Source of the DNA: Parachlamydiaceae bacterium
GTDB taxonomy: Bacteria; Chlamydiota; Chlamydiia; Chlamydiales; Parachlamydiaceae
NCBI GenBank assembly: GCA_013815395.1
Contig: JACDGH010000084.1
Coordinates: forward strand, 1 to 9,572
DNA: 9,572 nt
Direction of reading: 5' to 3'
The stretch's first letter is position 1; each line of letters opens with the position of its first letter. The notes under the pieces were generated by a model. The model saw only the letters and a program-made list of their open reading frames with translations. It was not told the DNA's origin and did no database searches. This document shows positions 1 through 5,918 of this stretch, one piece after another. The position numbers were made by a program, and so were the translations under genes.

Positions 1-477
1 ACTAAACTCTAAGGAAGAGGAAAGAAATTTTAAAGGCAGCTGACATTATTTAGAAAGATAATCAATTATATCTCCTAATGCACGTAGAGCATTAACTAAG
101 TCTTTTATCGGCCGCTCGCTAAGACGCACACTACCCCTGATTACCTGAGTGCCGGGTGTCATACAAAGTAATGCCAGCAAAAAACGAAGTGTTGTCCCTG
201 AATCTTTGGCAAACAATTCGTAAGCTCTATCTTGAATGCTTGAGATATCATCATAGACAATGATTTGATCAGGTAATACTTGGATGCGAAGTCCTAGTTT
301 ACGCAAGCATTCAATCATCACCTCAGTGTCTTCACTATATAATGGATTATAAAGAGTGACCTGTCCCTTTGTCAAAGCAGCCATTACAAGTGCGCGATTT
401 GTAAAGCTTTTAGAACCGGGAATTTCGATTGTCGCCTTAACGGGATTTTCTAATACTGCAACTTCAAAAACTCTCAT
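1..477 (-). pseudogene. aroA: EPSP synthase (3-phosphoshikimate 1-carboxyvinyltransferase), N-terminal part, interrupted by in-frame TAA and cut by window edge
   Basis: AroA transfers the enolpyruvyl group of PEP to shikimate-3-phosphate, the sixth shikimate-pathway step, in the cytosol. What is seen: the N-terminal substrate motif PGSKSFTNR (K23), the PEP-loop equivalent DSGTTLR (residues 92-98) and RLSERPI (118-124), the counterpart of E. coli RMKERPI. The start at 475-477 is preceded by GAGAAGGGG, a good ribosome-binding site. The frame stops at TAA (46-48) after 143 residues, whereas the family has about 430. Read through that stop, the same frame continues as CQLPLKFLSSSLEFS to the edge. 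This lines up without gaps with E. coli EQENYPPLRLQGGF, the stop replacing a glutamate (GAA to TAA is one change). The C-terminal domain, with its essential acidic and basic residues, lies outside the window. I infer a nonsense-mutated gene; a sequencing error is the main alternative. Confidence 0.8.
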
Positions 478-491
478 AACCCCTTCTCAAG

Positions 492-520
492 TTTATAAAA
501 ATATTCGTTTTAAAATTCAA
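492..520 (-). promoter_or_regulatory. Candidate sigma70-type promoter for aroA
   Basis: On the minus strand TTGAAT (515-520) and TATAAA (492-497) are separated by exactly 17 bases, in the 85-base gap between the antiporter stop and the aroA start. The match is good, but the implied transcription start (about 485) falls inside the ribosome-binding site, leaving a leader of only about 8 bases with AAGGGG at its very 5' end. The region is AT-rich, so a chance match is possible. Confidence 0.35.
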
Positions 521-562
521 AAAAGAAGAAGCAAGTTGAAATCATATAGCACAAAGTCATAT

Positions 563-2242
563 TTAATCGGGAGCCCTATGATTATTTGAATCTAATAATT
601 GACGCGTTAGCGAAGTAAAAGCCTTTAAAGCTTCACTTTCTGTACAAACATATTTAACACCCAGTTCATCCAACAATGGCTTTTCGATGATGTATTGAAG
701 TCGCGTAATGATTTGAATATTGGGGTTCGCATGACGGGCGGCATGCACGGTTTTAACAATTTTTGTTATTTCAGGAATGGTAATTAGCAAATAGTTCGCT
801 TTTTCAATAAGTGCATCCTTAAGAATATTATAATCGGTAGAATCCCCATAAAGAATTTTATGCTGCTCTTCCATATTTGAAACAGTATCAATATTTTGTT
901 CTATAATAATGGGAACAAAACCCGAATCCAACGCTATTTTAGTAACTGCTTTTCCAATTGGACCATATCCCACAATGAGAACTTTTAATAACATTTTATT
1001 GTGTTCAACAATTTTTTCAAAAGATTCATTTTCAGTTTTTTTAAAGAAGGTGAATTTGTGAATGAAAGACTCGAGTGGCTTTATCATTAGAAAGAGTAAT
1101 GGATTTATAGAAATCGATATGAGAGCGCAGGCCACAAGTATGTCAAAACCCTCATCAGGAATAAGTTTTAAATTCATAGCTTCTTCAGCTAGGATGAAAG
1201 AAAATTCCCCTATTTGAGCCAAAGAAATGGCTATCGTTAGCGCAGTATTTAAAGAATATCCTAAAAATACTGTTATGAGATAAGCTACCACCGGTTTTAC
1301 AATTAAGATAACAGAAATAATTCCTATAAAAAGAGTAAAATGACTAACCATTGCTACAGGATTGAAGAGCATCCCCACTGAAAGAAAAAAAATAACTGCA
1401 AATATATCTTTAAGTGGTAATGCATTTGCTGCTGCCTGATGCTTAAGAGTTGTTTTGCCAACAACCATGCCAGCAATAAATGCTCCTAAAGCAATTGAAG
1501 TTCCGAATACCACAGAAGAACCAGTCGCAATGAGAAAAACAAGAGCTATGAGAGTCAATGTAAACAGCTCTTGAGAACGCATACGGGCAATGTTCGTCAA
1601 AATATAATCAATGCATTTATGTCCCCATGTAAACATAAATAAAACTAAAACGCAAAATTTAGTGGCAAGAAAAAGAATTTCCCCTCCTACACTAACAATT
1701 GAAAAAGTTACCCCTGAAGATAGTGCTGCTACTGTTGGAAGCAGAAGTAGAATAATAACTGTAAATATATCTTCTACCACCAACCAACCAACCGCTATAT
1801 GCCCTTTTGGTGTATTAAGAATTTTTTTATCAGTTAGTAAGCGGACAAGTACAACCGTACTTGCAACTCCCACACACAAGCCAATGATAATCCCAGCCTG
1901 CACCGACCACCCTAAATTATAGACAATGATGGTGGTGAAAATTGTTGCTATGAGTGTCTGCCCGACTGCTCCTGGAATAGCAATATTTTTAACGCGAACT
2001 AAATCTTCAATTTTAAAATGCAGCCCCACCCCAAACAACATTAAGATAACTCCAATCTCCGCAAGTTGGTCTGCTACATTGTGATCCGCCACAAATCCAG
2101 GGAAATACGGGCCAATCATATAGCCAGCTAATAAATAACCTAGAATTGATGGAAGCCTAAGGCACTGCATCACATAGGCAAACAAACTTGCCAAAGTAAA
2201 ACCAATAGTTAAGCTTATCACGATTAAGAGATTGGGGTGCAT
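563..2242 (-). CDS. YbaL/Kef-type monovalent cation:proton antiporter (CPA2) with C-terminal RCK/TrkA-N domain
   Basis: This is an inner-membrane K+(Na+)/H+ antiporter of the CPA2 family, likely used for pH and potassium homeostasis. At 559 residues it is nearly the same length as E. coli YbaL (558) and resembles it throughout. Residues 1 to about 390 form some 12 membrane helices. They include GYLLAGYMIGPYFPGFVAD near the N-terminus, LMLFGVGLHF, the ALGAFIAGMVVG segment and QIGEFSFILAE, all typical of Kef transporters. A cytosolic TrkA-N/RCK domain follows, with the nucleotide-binding glycine motif GYGPIG (425-430) and a downstream acidic residue (E448) at the end of the second strand, as expected for NAD(H) or nucleotide sensing. 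The start lies 3 bases after the stop of the upstream thioesterase, with AGGA at 2253-2256 as a weak ribosome-binding site, so translation is probably coupled. The ion specificity cannot be read from the sequence. Confidence 0.9.
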   Translation of the reverse strand: MHPNLLIVISLTIGFTLASLFAYVMQCLRLPSILGYLLAGYMIGPYFPGFVADHNVADQLAEIGVILMLFGVGLHFKIEDLVRVKNIAIPGAVGQTLIATIFTTIIVYNLGWSVQAGIIIGLCVGVASTVVLVRLLTDKKILNTPKGHIAVGWLVVEDIFTVIILLLLPTVAALSSGVTFSIVSVGGEILFLATKFCVLVLFMFTWGHKCIDYILTNIARMRSQELFTLTLIALVFLIATGSSVVFGTSIALGAFIAGMVVGKTTLKHQAAANALPLKDIFAVIFFLSVGMLFNPVAMVSHFTLFIGIISVILIVKPVVAYLITVFLGYSLNTALTIAISLAQIGEFSFILAEEAMNLKLIPDEGFDILVACALISISINPLLFLMIKPLESFIHKFTFFKKTENESFEKIVEHNKMLLKVLIVGYGPIGKAVTKIALDSGFVPIIIEQNIDTVSNMEEQHKILYGDSTDYNILKDALIEKANYLLITIPEITKIVKTVHAARHANPNIQIITRLQYIIEKPLLDELGVKYVCTESEALKAFTSLTRQLLDSNNHRAPD

Positions 2243-2245
2243 AGT

Positions 2246-2725
2246 CTAAGAGTCCTGCTCTGAAGTTCGAATACCAACAAAGGTGCCATAATAATCGACG
2301 CAAAGTTGTCCCTCTTTAAAAATCTTAGCACATAGCTTCACGCGAGCTTTACCTTTTTTCAGTAAAATTTTTATAAAACGTTCCCATTCAAAAATATCGG
2401 GTTTATGACATTCAGCTTTAAAATCGGTATTAATCGGTAATAAATACTTGATTTCACTACTTGCAATTACTATTTGTATATCCCCACCGCCATTTATCTT
2501 AATCATATTGATATGCATTAGACTCCAACAAGCCAATGTGGCAATTGCATGAAGACTGCCTCCAAAAACTGTTTTCTTATGATTGATATTATTAGAAAAA
2601 GGCGCTTCCAAAATAATTTGGGAATTAGATGCTAGATTAACCCTAACTCCCATGGCTGATGAAATAGGTATGTTTTTTAATAGATAATCTTCTAAAACAG
2701 CTTCTAAGCAATTTTGTTGATTCAT
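2246..2725 (-). CDS. Stand-alone YiiD C-terminal-type hotdog thioesterase
   Basis: The protein resembles the putative thioesterase domain found at the C-terminus of E. coli YiiD (FabY). Features seen are the hotdog signature NINHKKTVFGGSL (residues 48-60 counted from the upstream ATG), ASSEIKYLLPI, and EWERFIKILLKKGKARVKL near the end. In E. coli this domain is fused to an N-acetyltransferase; here it is alone and fills the whole protein. The family is thought to act on acyl-thioesters in fatty-acid metabolism, but the substrate is unknown. Two in-frame ATGs exist, at 2729-2731 and 2723-2725. The ribosome-binding site GGAAGAG (2734-2740) is 2 bases from the first and 8 from the second, so I chose the second (159 residues). 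The stop TAG lies 3 bases before the antiporter start, implying a two-gene operon. Why a thioesterase is coupled to a cation antiporter is not evident. Confidence 0.85.
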   Translation of the reverse strand: MNQQNCLEAVLEDYLLKNIPISSAMGVRVNLASNSQIILEAPFSNNINHKKTVFGGSLHAIATLACWSLMHINMIKINGGGDIQIVIASSEIKYLLPINTDFKAECHKPDIFEWERFIKILLKKGKARVKLCAKIFKEGQLCVDYYGTFVGIRTSEQDS

Positions 2726-2765
2726 AGTCATTACTCTTCCATTATTGTTCTTATCACGAATTCCC

Positions 2766-2778
2766 TTATTATGAGAAT
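2766..2778 (+). repeat. 13-base direct repeat TTATTATGAGAAT, copy 1
   Basis: The string TTATTATGAGAAT occurs here and identically at 3072-3084. This copy lies about 40 bases upstream of the thioesterase start, in a plausible operator position for the leftward operon. It contains TGAGAAT, the half-site of many Fur boxes, but the expected second half is not preserved here. Confidence 0.6.
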
Positions 2779-3071
2779 ATATTTGATAAATAGCTAGAAA
2801 AGAGAGTTAAAAATATCTCATCGATTTTAAAAGGTAGATGACAGAGACTGCATTTTAAAAGTGTTTTTTTAATTTTGACTAGACGCATATGAAATGAAAA
2901 CAAAAATTTCACTCAAACTCAAAGCGCTTAGTTAAAAAGAAGGCCCTAATATATTGAAAAAAAGAAAAAGTAATTTTTTCAAATAAACCTTGAAATCGAA
3001 AAGGGAAAATTACCGAAATCGTTTTTTAAAAAAATTATTTATTGATTATTTATTTCTCGCAAAATTCGCTT

Positions 3072-3084
3072 TTATTATGAGAAT
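3072..3084 (+). repeat. 13-base direct repeat TTATTATGAGAAT, copy 2
   Basis: Identical to 2766-2778. Here the following bases give TGAGAATGATACTTT (3078-3092), which matches a Fur-type TGAGAATNATTCTCA box in the whole left half, and in 4 of 7 bases on the right. It abuts the -35 element of the candidate promoter at 3093-3120. Confidence 0.6.
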
Positions 3085-3092
3085 GATACTTT

Positions 3093-3120
3093 TTTACACT
3101 ATAAAACGATAATTTATAAG
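3093..3120 (+). promoter_or_regulatory. Candidate sigma70-type promoter for the 165-residue gene
   Basis: TTTACA (3093-3098) and TATAAG (3115-3120) are spaced by 16 bases, each matching five of six consensus positions. This is the best promoter I see in the spacer. Transcription from about 3127 would give a leader of roughly 250 bases that includes the inverted repeats further down. AT-rich background makes a chance match possible. Confidence 0.4.
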
Positions 3121-3242
3121 AATTTGTCTGAATTTATGTTGCGAAAAAATCATATAAATTATAAATTCCATTAGTAAATTAAGGAATACTGATAAAACAG
3201 TGCCTATATATGAAGTTGAAAAAATTATATGTTGCGTGTTTT

Positions 3243-3281
3243 TTCATGATTTGATAAAAGACCTCAAGTTACGATCATGAA
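3243..3281. repeat. Inverted repeat TTCATGAT / ATCATGAA
   Basis: The perfect 8-base arms TTCATGAT (3243-3250) and ATCATGAA (3274-3281) are separated by 23 bases. Arm centres are 31 bases apart, about three helical turns, which would suit a looping or dimeric repressor. As RNA it would form a weak large-loop hairpin. Its function is unknown. Confidence 0.45.
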
Positions 3282-3284
3282 TAA

Positions 3285-3294
3285 ACGTTAACGT
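3285..3294. repeat. Perfect palindrome ACGTTAACGT
   Basis: A 10-base perfect palindrome directly after the inverted repeat ending at 3281, and before the hairpin at 3303. It could be an operator, but palindromes of this size also arise by chance. Confidence 0.35.
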
Positions 3295-3302
3295 GAGCCT
3301 AA

Positions 3303-3331
3303 AAGTTGAGCAAACAATAAATGCTCAACTT
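3303..3331 (+). promoter_or_regulatory. Leader hairpin upstream of the 165-residue gene
   Basis: AAGTTGAGCA (3303-3312) pairs perfectly with TGCTCAACTT (3322-3331) around a 9-base A-rich loop, ending 45 bases before the start codon. There is no T-run after it, so it is not a terminator. It may be a 5' mRNA-stabilising or regulatory hairpin, or a protein-binding operator in DNA. Confidence 0.5.
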
Positions 3332-3376
3332 CGCAATGAATCTTATTAAATATGAACACAACAAGGTAGGTTAATT

Positions 3377-3874
3377 ATGAGTTCTGGAAAAAGCGACGCT
3401 AAAACACTGGAAAATTTAATTCAGCAAGCAATAAAGAAAATTAACGCCAAAAAAGAAAATGATATTTGTAGATATCTTCCTTCTTCAAATGGTGGGTATA
3501 TTCATCATTTCACAATGCGCAAAATGAAAACAGAAGCTACAGAAGAACTTCAATCATTAATCAGTCAATATATTGTCAATGTTGACAAACCAATAAACGT
3601 CACTCCTAAGCCTCGTGCTGCCCGTGGCTCTCGCAAACGCCGTGATCAATTTCTCTTTACTAAACAAGATATCGAAAGAATGCTCCAATTGGCACGTCAT
3701 CAAGGCGATAAAGATCTAGTTCGCAAGCTCACTCCTAAAAAGGATCTCCGCACAATTAAACGCGAACTTATTGCATCCATTCGTCATGGGCAAGTAGAAC
3801 AAGAACTTTGGCATTTCTATGTAGAAGTAGTTAATAATGCAGCTTTAGTTGCGGCCGCTCCAGCTCTAGTATAA
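3377..3874 (+). CDS. Conserved-looking basic protein of unknown function upstream of npt
   Basis: A 165-residue soluble protein that I cannot assign to a family. It has no signal peptide or membrane helix. An N-terminal helical half (about residues 8-70, rich in K, E and Q) leads to a proline- and arginine-rich linker with the basic cluster KPRAARGSRKRRDQ. A second helical segment follows (about 95-150), then a small hydrophobic alanine/valine tail. The basic linker would suit nucleic-acid binding, but no known DNA-binding fold is recognisable. The start is supported by AAGGTAGG six bases upstream. The codon pattern looks ordinary, so it is probably a real gene. Chlamydial genomes carry a hypothetical gene beside npt1; I recall CT066 next to CT065 in C. 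trachomatis, but whether this is its orthologue is from memory and unverified. Confidence 0.8.
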   Translation: MSSGKSDAKTLENLIQQAIKKINAKKENDICRYLPSSNGGYIHHFTMRKMKTEATEELQSLISQYIVNVDKPINVTPKPRAARGSRKRRDQFLFTKQDIERMLQLARHQGDKDLVRKLTPKKDLRTIKRELIASIRHGQVEQELWHFYVEVVNNAALVAAAPALV

Positions 3875-3895
3875 GACAATTTAAATCTTCTTTTT

Positions 3896-3918
3896 ACCTC
3901 CGAGCTTTCCTCGGAGGT
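3896..3918 (+). terminator. GC-rich hairpin after the 165-residue gene, weak terminator or attenuator
   Basis: ACCTCCGAG (3896-3904) pairs perfectly with CTCGGAGGT (3910-3918) around a 5-base loop, 21 bases after the stop codon. Only TTT follows the stem before G and C bases, so termination is probably partial. It lies just upstream of the npt promoter candidate. Confidence 0.55.
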
Positions 3919-3925
3919 TTCGAGT

Positions 3926-3950
3926 GTTCAAAAATTCAGTTCAAAAATTC
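3926..3950 (+). repeat. Tandem 12-base repeat GTTCAAAAATTC
   Basis: GTTCAAAAATTC occurs at 3926-3937 and again at 3939-3950, with a 13-base period. It ends four bases before the -35 element of the npt promoter candidate, where an activator site or UP-like element would lie. Confidence 0.5.
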
Positions 3951-3953
3951 TTC

Positions 3954-3982
3954 TTGCCTTTATCGAAATAAACAATTATAGT
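3954..3982 (+). promoter_or_regulatory. Candidate sigma70-type promoter for npt
   Basis: TTGCCT (3954-3959), a 17-base spacer and TATAGT (3977-3982) form a good promoter candidate. The predicted transcription start near 3989 gives a leader of about 55 bases. This suggests npt can be expressed separately from the upstream gene. Confidence 0.5.
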
Positions 3983-4044
3983 ACTTCTTTAACGTTTAAA
4001 CTTAACGCTCAATTGAATCCTTTTAACTAATTTGAGGTTTTTTT

Positions 4045-5607
4045 ATGTCTAAAGAGATTAAGCCGGCTGAGTTCGGTACACTGCGGTCATTCTTTTGGCC
4101 GGTACATAGCTATGAGCTAAAGAAGCTCCTACCTATGCTATTGATGTTCTTATGTATTTCCTTTAACTATACTATTTTAAGAGATACCAAAGACACCTTA
4201 ATCGTCACATCTTCTGGAGCGGAAACTATTCCATTCCTAAAAGTATGGGGCGTGGTTCCTGCTGCAATTATTTTTATGCTCCTTTATGCTAAATTGAGCA
4301 ATATCTTGAGCAAAGAAAATCTTTTCTATGCAGCTATTACACCATTTCTACTCTTTTTTGCCTTGTTTGCTTTAGTGTTATACCCCAACCGTGAAATGTT
4401 GCACCCGAACGTTTCAGCAGATCTTATTCAATCATATCTACCTACTGGATTGGGCGGTCTCGTCGCTTGCTATCGCAACTGGACTTATTCACTTTTCTAC
4501 GTCCTTTCTGAAATATGGGGAAGCGCAGTTCTTTCCTTAATGTTCTGGGGATTTGCAAATGAAATTTCACGAGTTAATGAAGCAAAACGTTTTTATACCT
4601 TATTAGGTATCGGCGCAAATATTGCCCTATTACTTTCAGGCCCAGCTATCGTTTACTTCTCTGATATCCGTAAACATCTTCCTGCTGGCGTGGATGCATG
4701 GCAAGTTTCATTGAACTATCTAATGACAATGGTTGTAGTTTCAGGCTTAATTACTATCGGTATCTACTGGTGGATGAATCGTAAAGTTTTAACTGACCCA
4801 CGCTTCTACGATCCACAAGAAGAGAAGAAAAGCAAAAAATCCAAAACTAAAATGGGCATTCTAGAAAGCTTTGCTTACTTGGCAAAATCAAAATACATTC
4901 TTTCTATTGCCATCGTCGTTATTGCTTACGGTATTTGCATTAACCTCGTTGAAGTGACCTGGAAAGGTCAATTAAAACTTCAATACCCAAGCCCTAATGA
5001 TTACAACGCCTTTATGGGTAAATTCTCATTCATGACTGGCGCAACAACTATTATAATGATGTTTGTTGGCGGCTGGGTTATCCGTAAAAAAGGCTGGGGT
5101 TTTGCTGCTATGGTAACACCAGTAATGTTATTGATCACAGGTATCGGCTTCTTTGGCTTCATTATCTTTAGAGACAATCTAGCTGGCTTTATTAGCGTTC
5201 TTGGAACAACACCATTAATGCTTGCTGTTCTTTTCGGTATGGCTCAAAATATTTTAAGCAAATCAACGAAATATTCGCTTTTTGATCCAACAAAAGAAAT
5301 GGCTTATATTCCACTTGATCAAGAATCTAAAGTTAAAGGTAAAGCGGCTATCGACGTTGTTGGTGCTCGCTTAGGTAAATCTGGCGGATCCTTTATCCAA
5401 CAAGGTCTTCTAGTAGTCTTCGGTTCAATCGGAGCTATTACACCATATGTTGCGTTCGCTATGATCGCCTTCATCATTGCTTGGATGTTTGCTGCTAAAT
5501 CGTTGAGCCGTCAGTTCAATGCACTGACATCAGGCGATAAATCAAAAGACACAGCTCCAACTGCTGCGCCAGCTATTAAAACTGAGCCAGAACATGTAGC
5601 TAGTTAA
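4045..5607 (+). CDS. npt1: Npt/NTT-family nucleotide transporter, probably ATP/ADP antiporter
   Basis: A 520-residue inner-membrane carrier of the ATP:ADP antiporter (TlcA/NTT) family, known from Chlamydiae, Rickettsiales and plastids. It lets obligate intracellular bacteria import host ATP in exchange for ADP. About 12 hydrophobic helices are visible. Family motifs seen are RDTKDTLIV in helix 1 (residues 46-54), LVEVTWKGQLK (301-311, with E303 a likely counterpart of the conserved transport glutamate), and FDPTKEMAYIPLD with QESKVKGKAAIDVVG just after (413-439). The long charged loop at about 248-268 (EEKKSKKSKTK) and a hydrophilic proline/alanine C-terminal tail are typical. The start has GAGG seven bases upstream behind a T-run. 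Chlamydiae encode several NTT paralogues with different substrates. Similarity to the ATP/ADP type (C. trachomatis Npt1, Protochlamydia NTT1) is my judgement by eye, so the exchange specificity is an inference. Confidence 0.93.
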   Translation: MSKEIKPAEFGTLRSFFWPVHSYELKKLLPMLLMFLCISFNYTILRDTKDTLIVTSSGAETIPFLKVWGVVPAAIIFMLLYAKLSNILSKENLFYAAITPFLLFFALFALVLYPNREMLHPNVSADLIQSYLPTGLGGLVACYRNWTYSLFYVLSEIWGSAVLSLMFWGFANEISRVNEAKRFYTLLGIGANIALLLSGPAIVYFSDIRKHLPAGVDAWQVSLNYLMTMVVVSGLITIGIYWWMNRKVLTDPRFYDPQEEKKSKKSKTKMGILESFAYLAKSKYILSIAIVVIAYGICINLVEVTWKGQLKLQYPSPNDYNAFMGKFSFMTGATTIIMMFVGGWVIRKKGWGFAAMVTPVMLLITGIGFFGFIIFRDNLAGFISVLGTTPLMLAVLFGMAQNILSKSTKYSLFDPTKEMAYIPLDQESKVKGKAAIDVVGARLGKSGGSFIQQGLLVVFGSIGAITPYVAFAMIAFIIAWMFAAKSLSRQFNALTSGDKSKDTAPTAAPAIKTEPEHVAS

Positions 5608-5615
5608 TTGCTATA

Positions 5616-5672
5616 AGTCAGCACTTGTGAGAATTGATTAAATCAATCCTTACAAGTGCTGACTATTTTTTT
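5616..5672 (+). terminator. Strong intrinsic terminator of npt
   Basis: AGTCAGCACTTGT (5616-5628) pairs perfectly with ACAAGTGCTGACT (5652-5664). The stem continues inwards with three more pairs, one mismatch and six pairs (ATTGAT/ATCAAT), closing on a 3-base loop. The total is about 22 base pairs, followed by A and seven Ts. This isolates secDF transcription from npt. Confidence 0.93.
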
Positions 5673-5807
5673 GCCAAAAAAAGCCCATTTCAACACCTCA
5701 TTTACTTTTATATTCACACGCTAATAATTTTTCTTCTTTGTTCTTTTGTGCAAATTTGTTATTGTATCCTTCTTATCTTGCATTGATTATGAACAACCCG
5801 CGTTAAC
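5673..5807 (+). promoter_or_regulatory. secDF upstream region with weak promoter candidate
   Basis: An AT- and pyrimidine-rich non-coding stretch between the npt terminator and the structured leader. The best promoter candidate is TTGTTC (5738-5743), 16 bases, then TATTGT (5760-5765); each box matches four of six positions, so it is weak. It would start transcription near 5772 and place the rod-like hairpin inside the secDF 5' leader. The mini-frame ATG-AAC-AAC-CCG-CGT-TAA (5789-5806) ends two bases before the hairpin. Confidence 0.3.
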
Positions 5808-5884
5808 CCAGGTATTGTTTACGCACCCCAATCTCCGTGGAGTAAATACTCAGCACGAAGATACGGTGCCAACAACTTACCTGG
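5808..5884 (+). ncRNA. Rod-like structured RNA element in the secDF leader, unidentified
   Basis: A 77-base imperfect hairpin with 29 base pairs. Pairing runs CCAGGTA (5808-5814) with TACCTGG (5878-5884); TTGTT with AACAA after a 2-base CT bulge; GCACC (5823-5827) with GGTGC (5865-5869); ATCT with AGAT; CGTG with CACG after a C/A mismatch; and GAGT with ACTC after an AG bulge. It closes on the loop AAAT (5844-5847). No T-run follows, so it is not a terminator. I do not recognise a riboswitch consensus, and it lacks the GNRA-capped core of SRP RNA. The likely readings are a cis-regulatory leader of secDF, a processed small RNA, or a palindromic repeat element. Confidence 0.55.
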
Positions 5885-5917
5885 ATGCATACGCAACCAA
5901 TTAAGGAAGCGGTTTGA
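5885..5917 (+). CDS. Possible 10-codon leader peptide upstream of secDF
   Basis: The ATG directly abuts the base of the leader hairpin (5884) and reads MHTQPIKEAV, stopping at TGA 5915-5917, one base before the secDF ATG. It has no ribosome-binding site of its own, so it may be chance. If translated, its ribosome would finish on the secDF start and could couple secDF translation. Confidence 0.2.
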   Translation: MHTQPIKEAV

Positions 5918-5918
5918 C

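Larger units (their letters stand above)
2726..3376. other. Divergent AT-rich intergenic region
   Basis: This 651-base spacer separates the leftward thioesterase operon from the rightward 165-residue gene. It is strikingly AT-rich with many A and T runs. I found no convincing coding frame; the best short frame, starting at 2894, has 13 codons and no ribosome-binding site. It contains the repeats, promoter candidate and hairpins listed separately. No clear promoter for the leftward operon could be picked because -10-like strings are everywhere. Confidence 0.7.

Noticed and set aside
4..48. Small frame starting in TAATG at the aroA stop (minus strand)
   Set aside because: The ATG overlaps the aroA stop, but the frame ends after 14 codons; the homology continues in the aroA frame instead.
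356..589. Plus-strand frame crossing the aroA start and antiporter end
   Set aside because: It overlaps aroA, its promoter candidate and the antiporter stop, and its translation shows no domain.
1611..1922. Open frame of 103 codons antisense to the Kef antiporter
   Set aside because: It overlaps a clearly conserved membrane-protein frame and encodes nothing recognisable.
2860..2880. T-run after 2861 as a rightward terminator
   Set aside because: No GC stem precedes it and no rightward gene ends there.
2894..2935. 13-codon frame in the divergent spacer
   Set aside because: It lacks a ribosome-binding site and has the low-complexity K/L composition expected from AT-rich DNA.
5808..5884. Rod-like hairpin as the 4.5S/SRP RNA gene
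   Set aside because: The shape and the nearby secDF made this tempting, but the conserved SRP core (GGAA tetraloop, AGCA/CAGG internal loops) is absent on both strands and there is no terminator.
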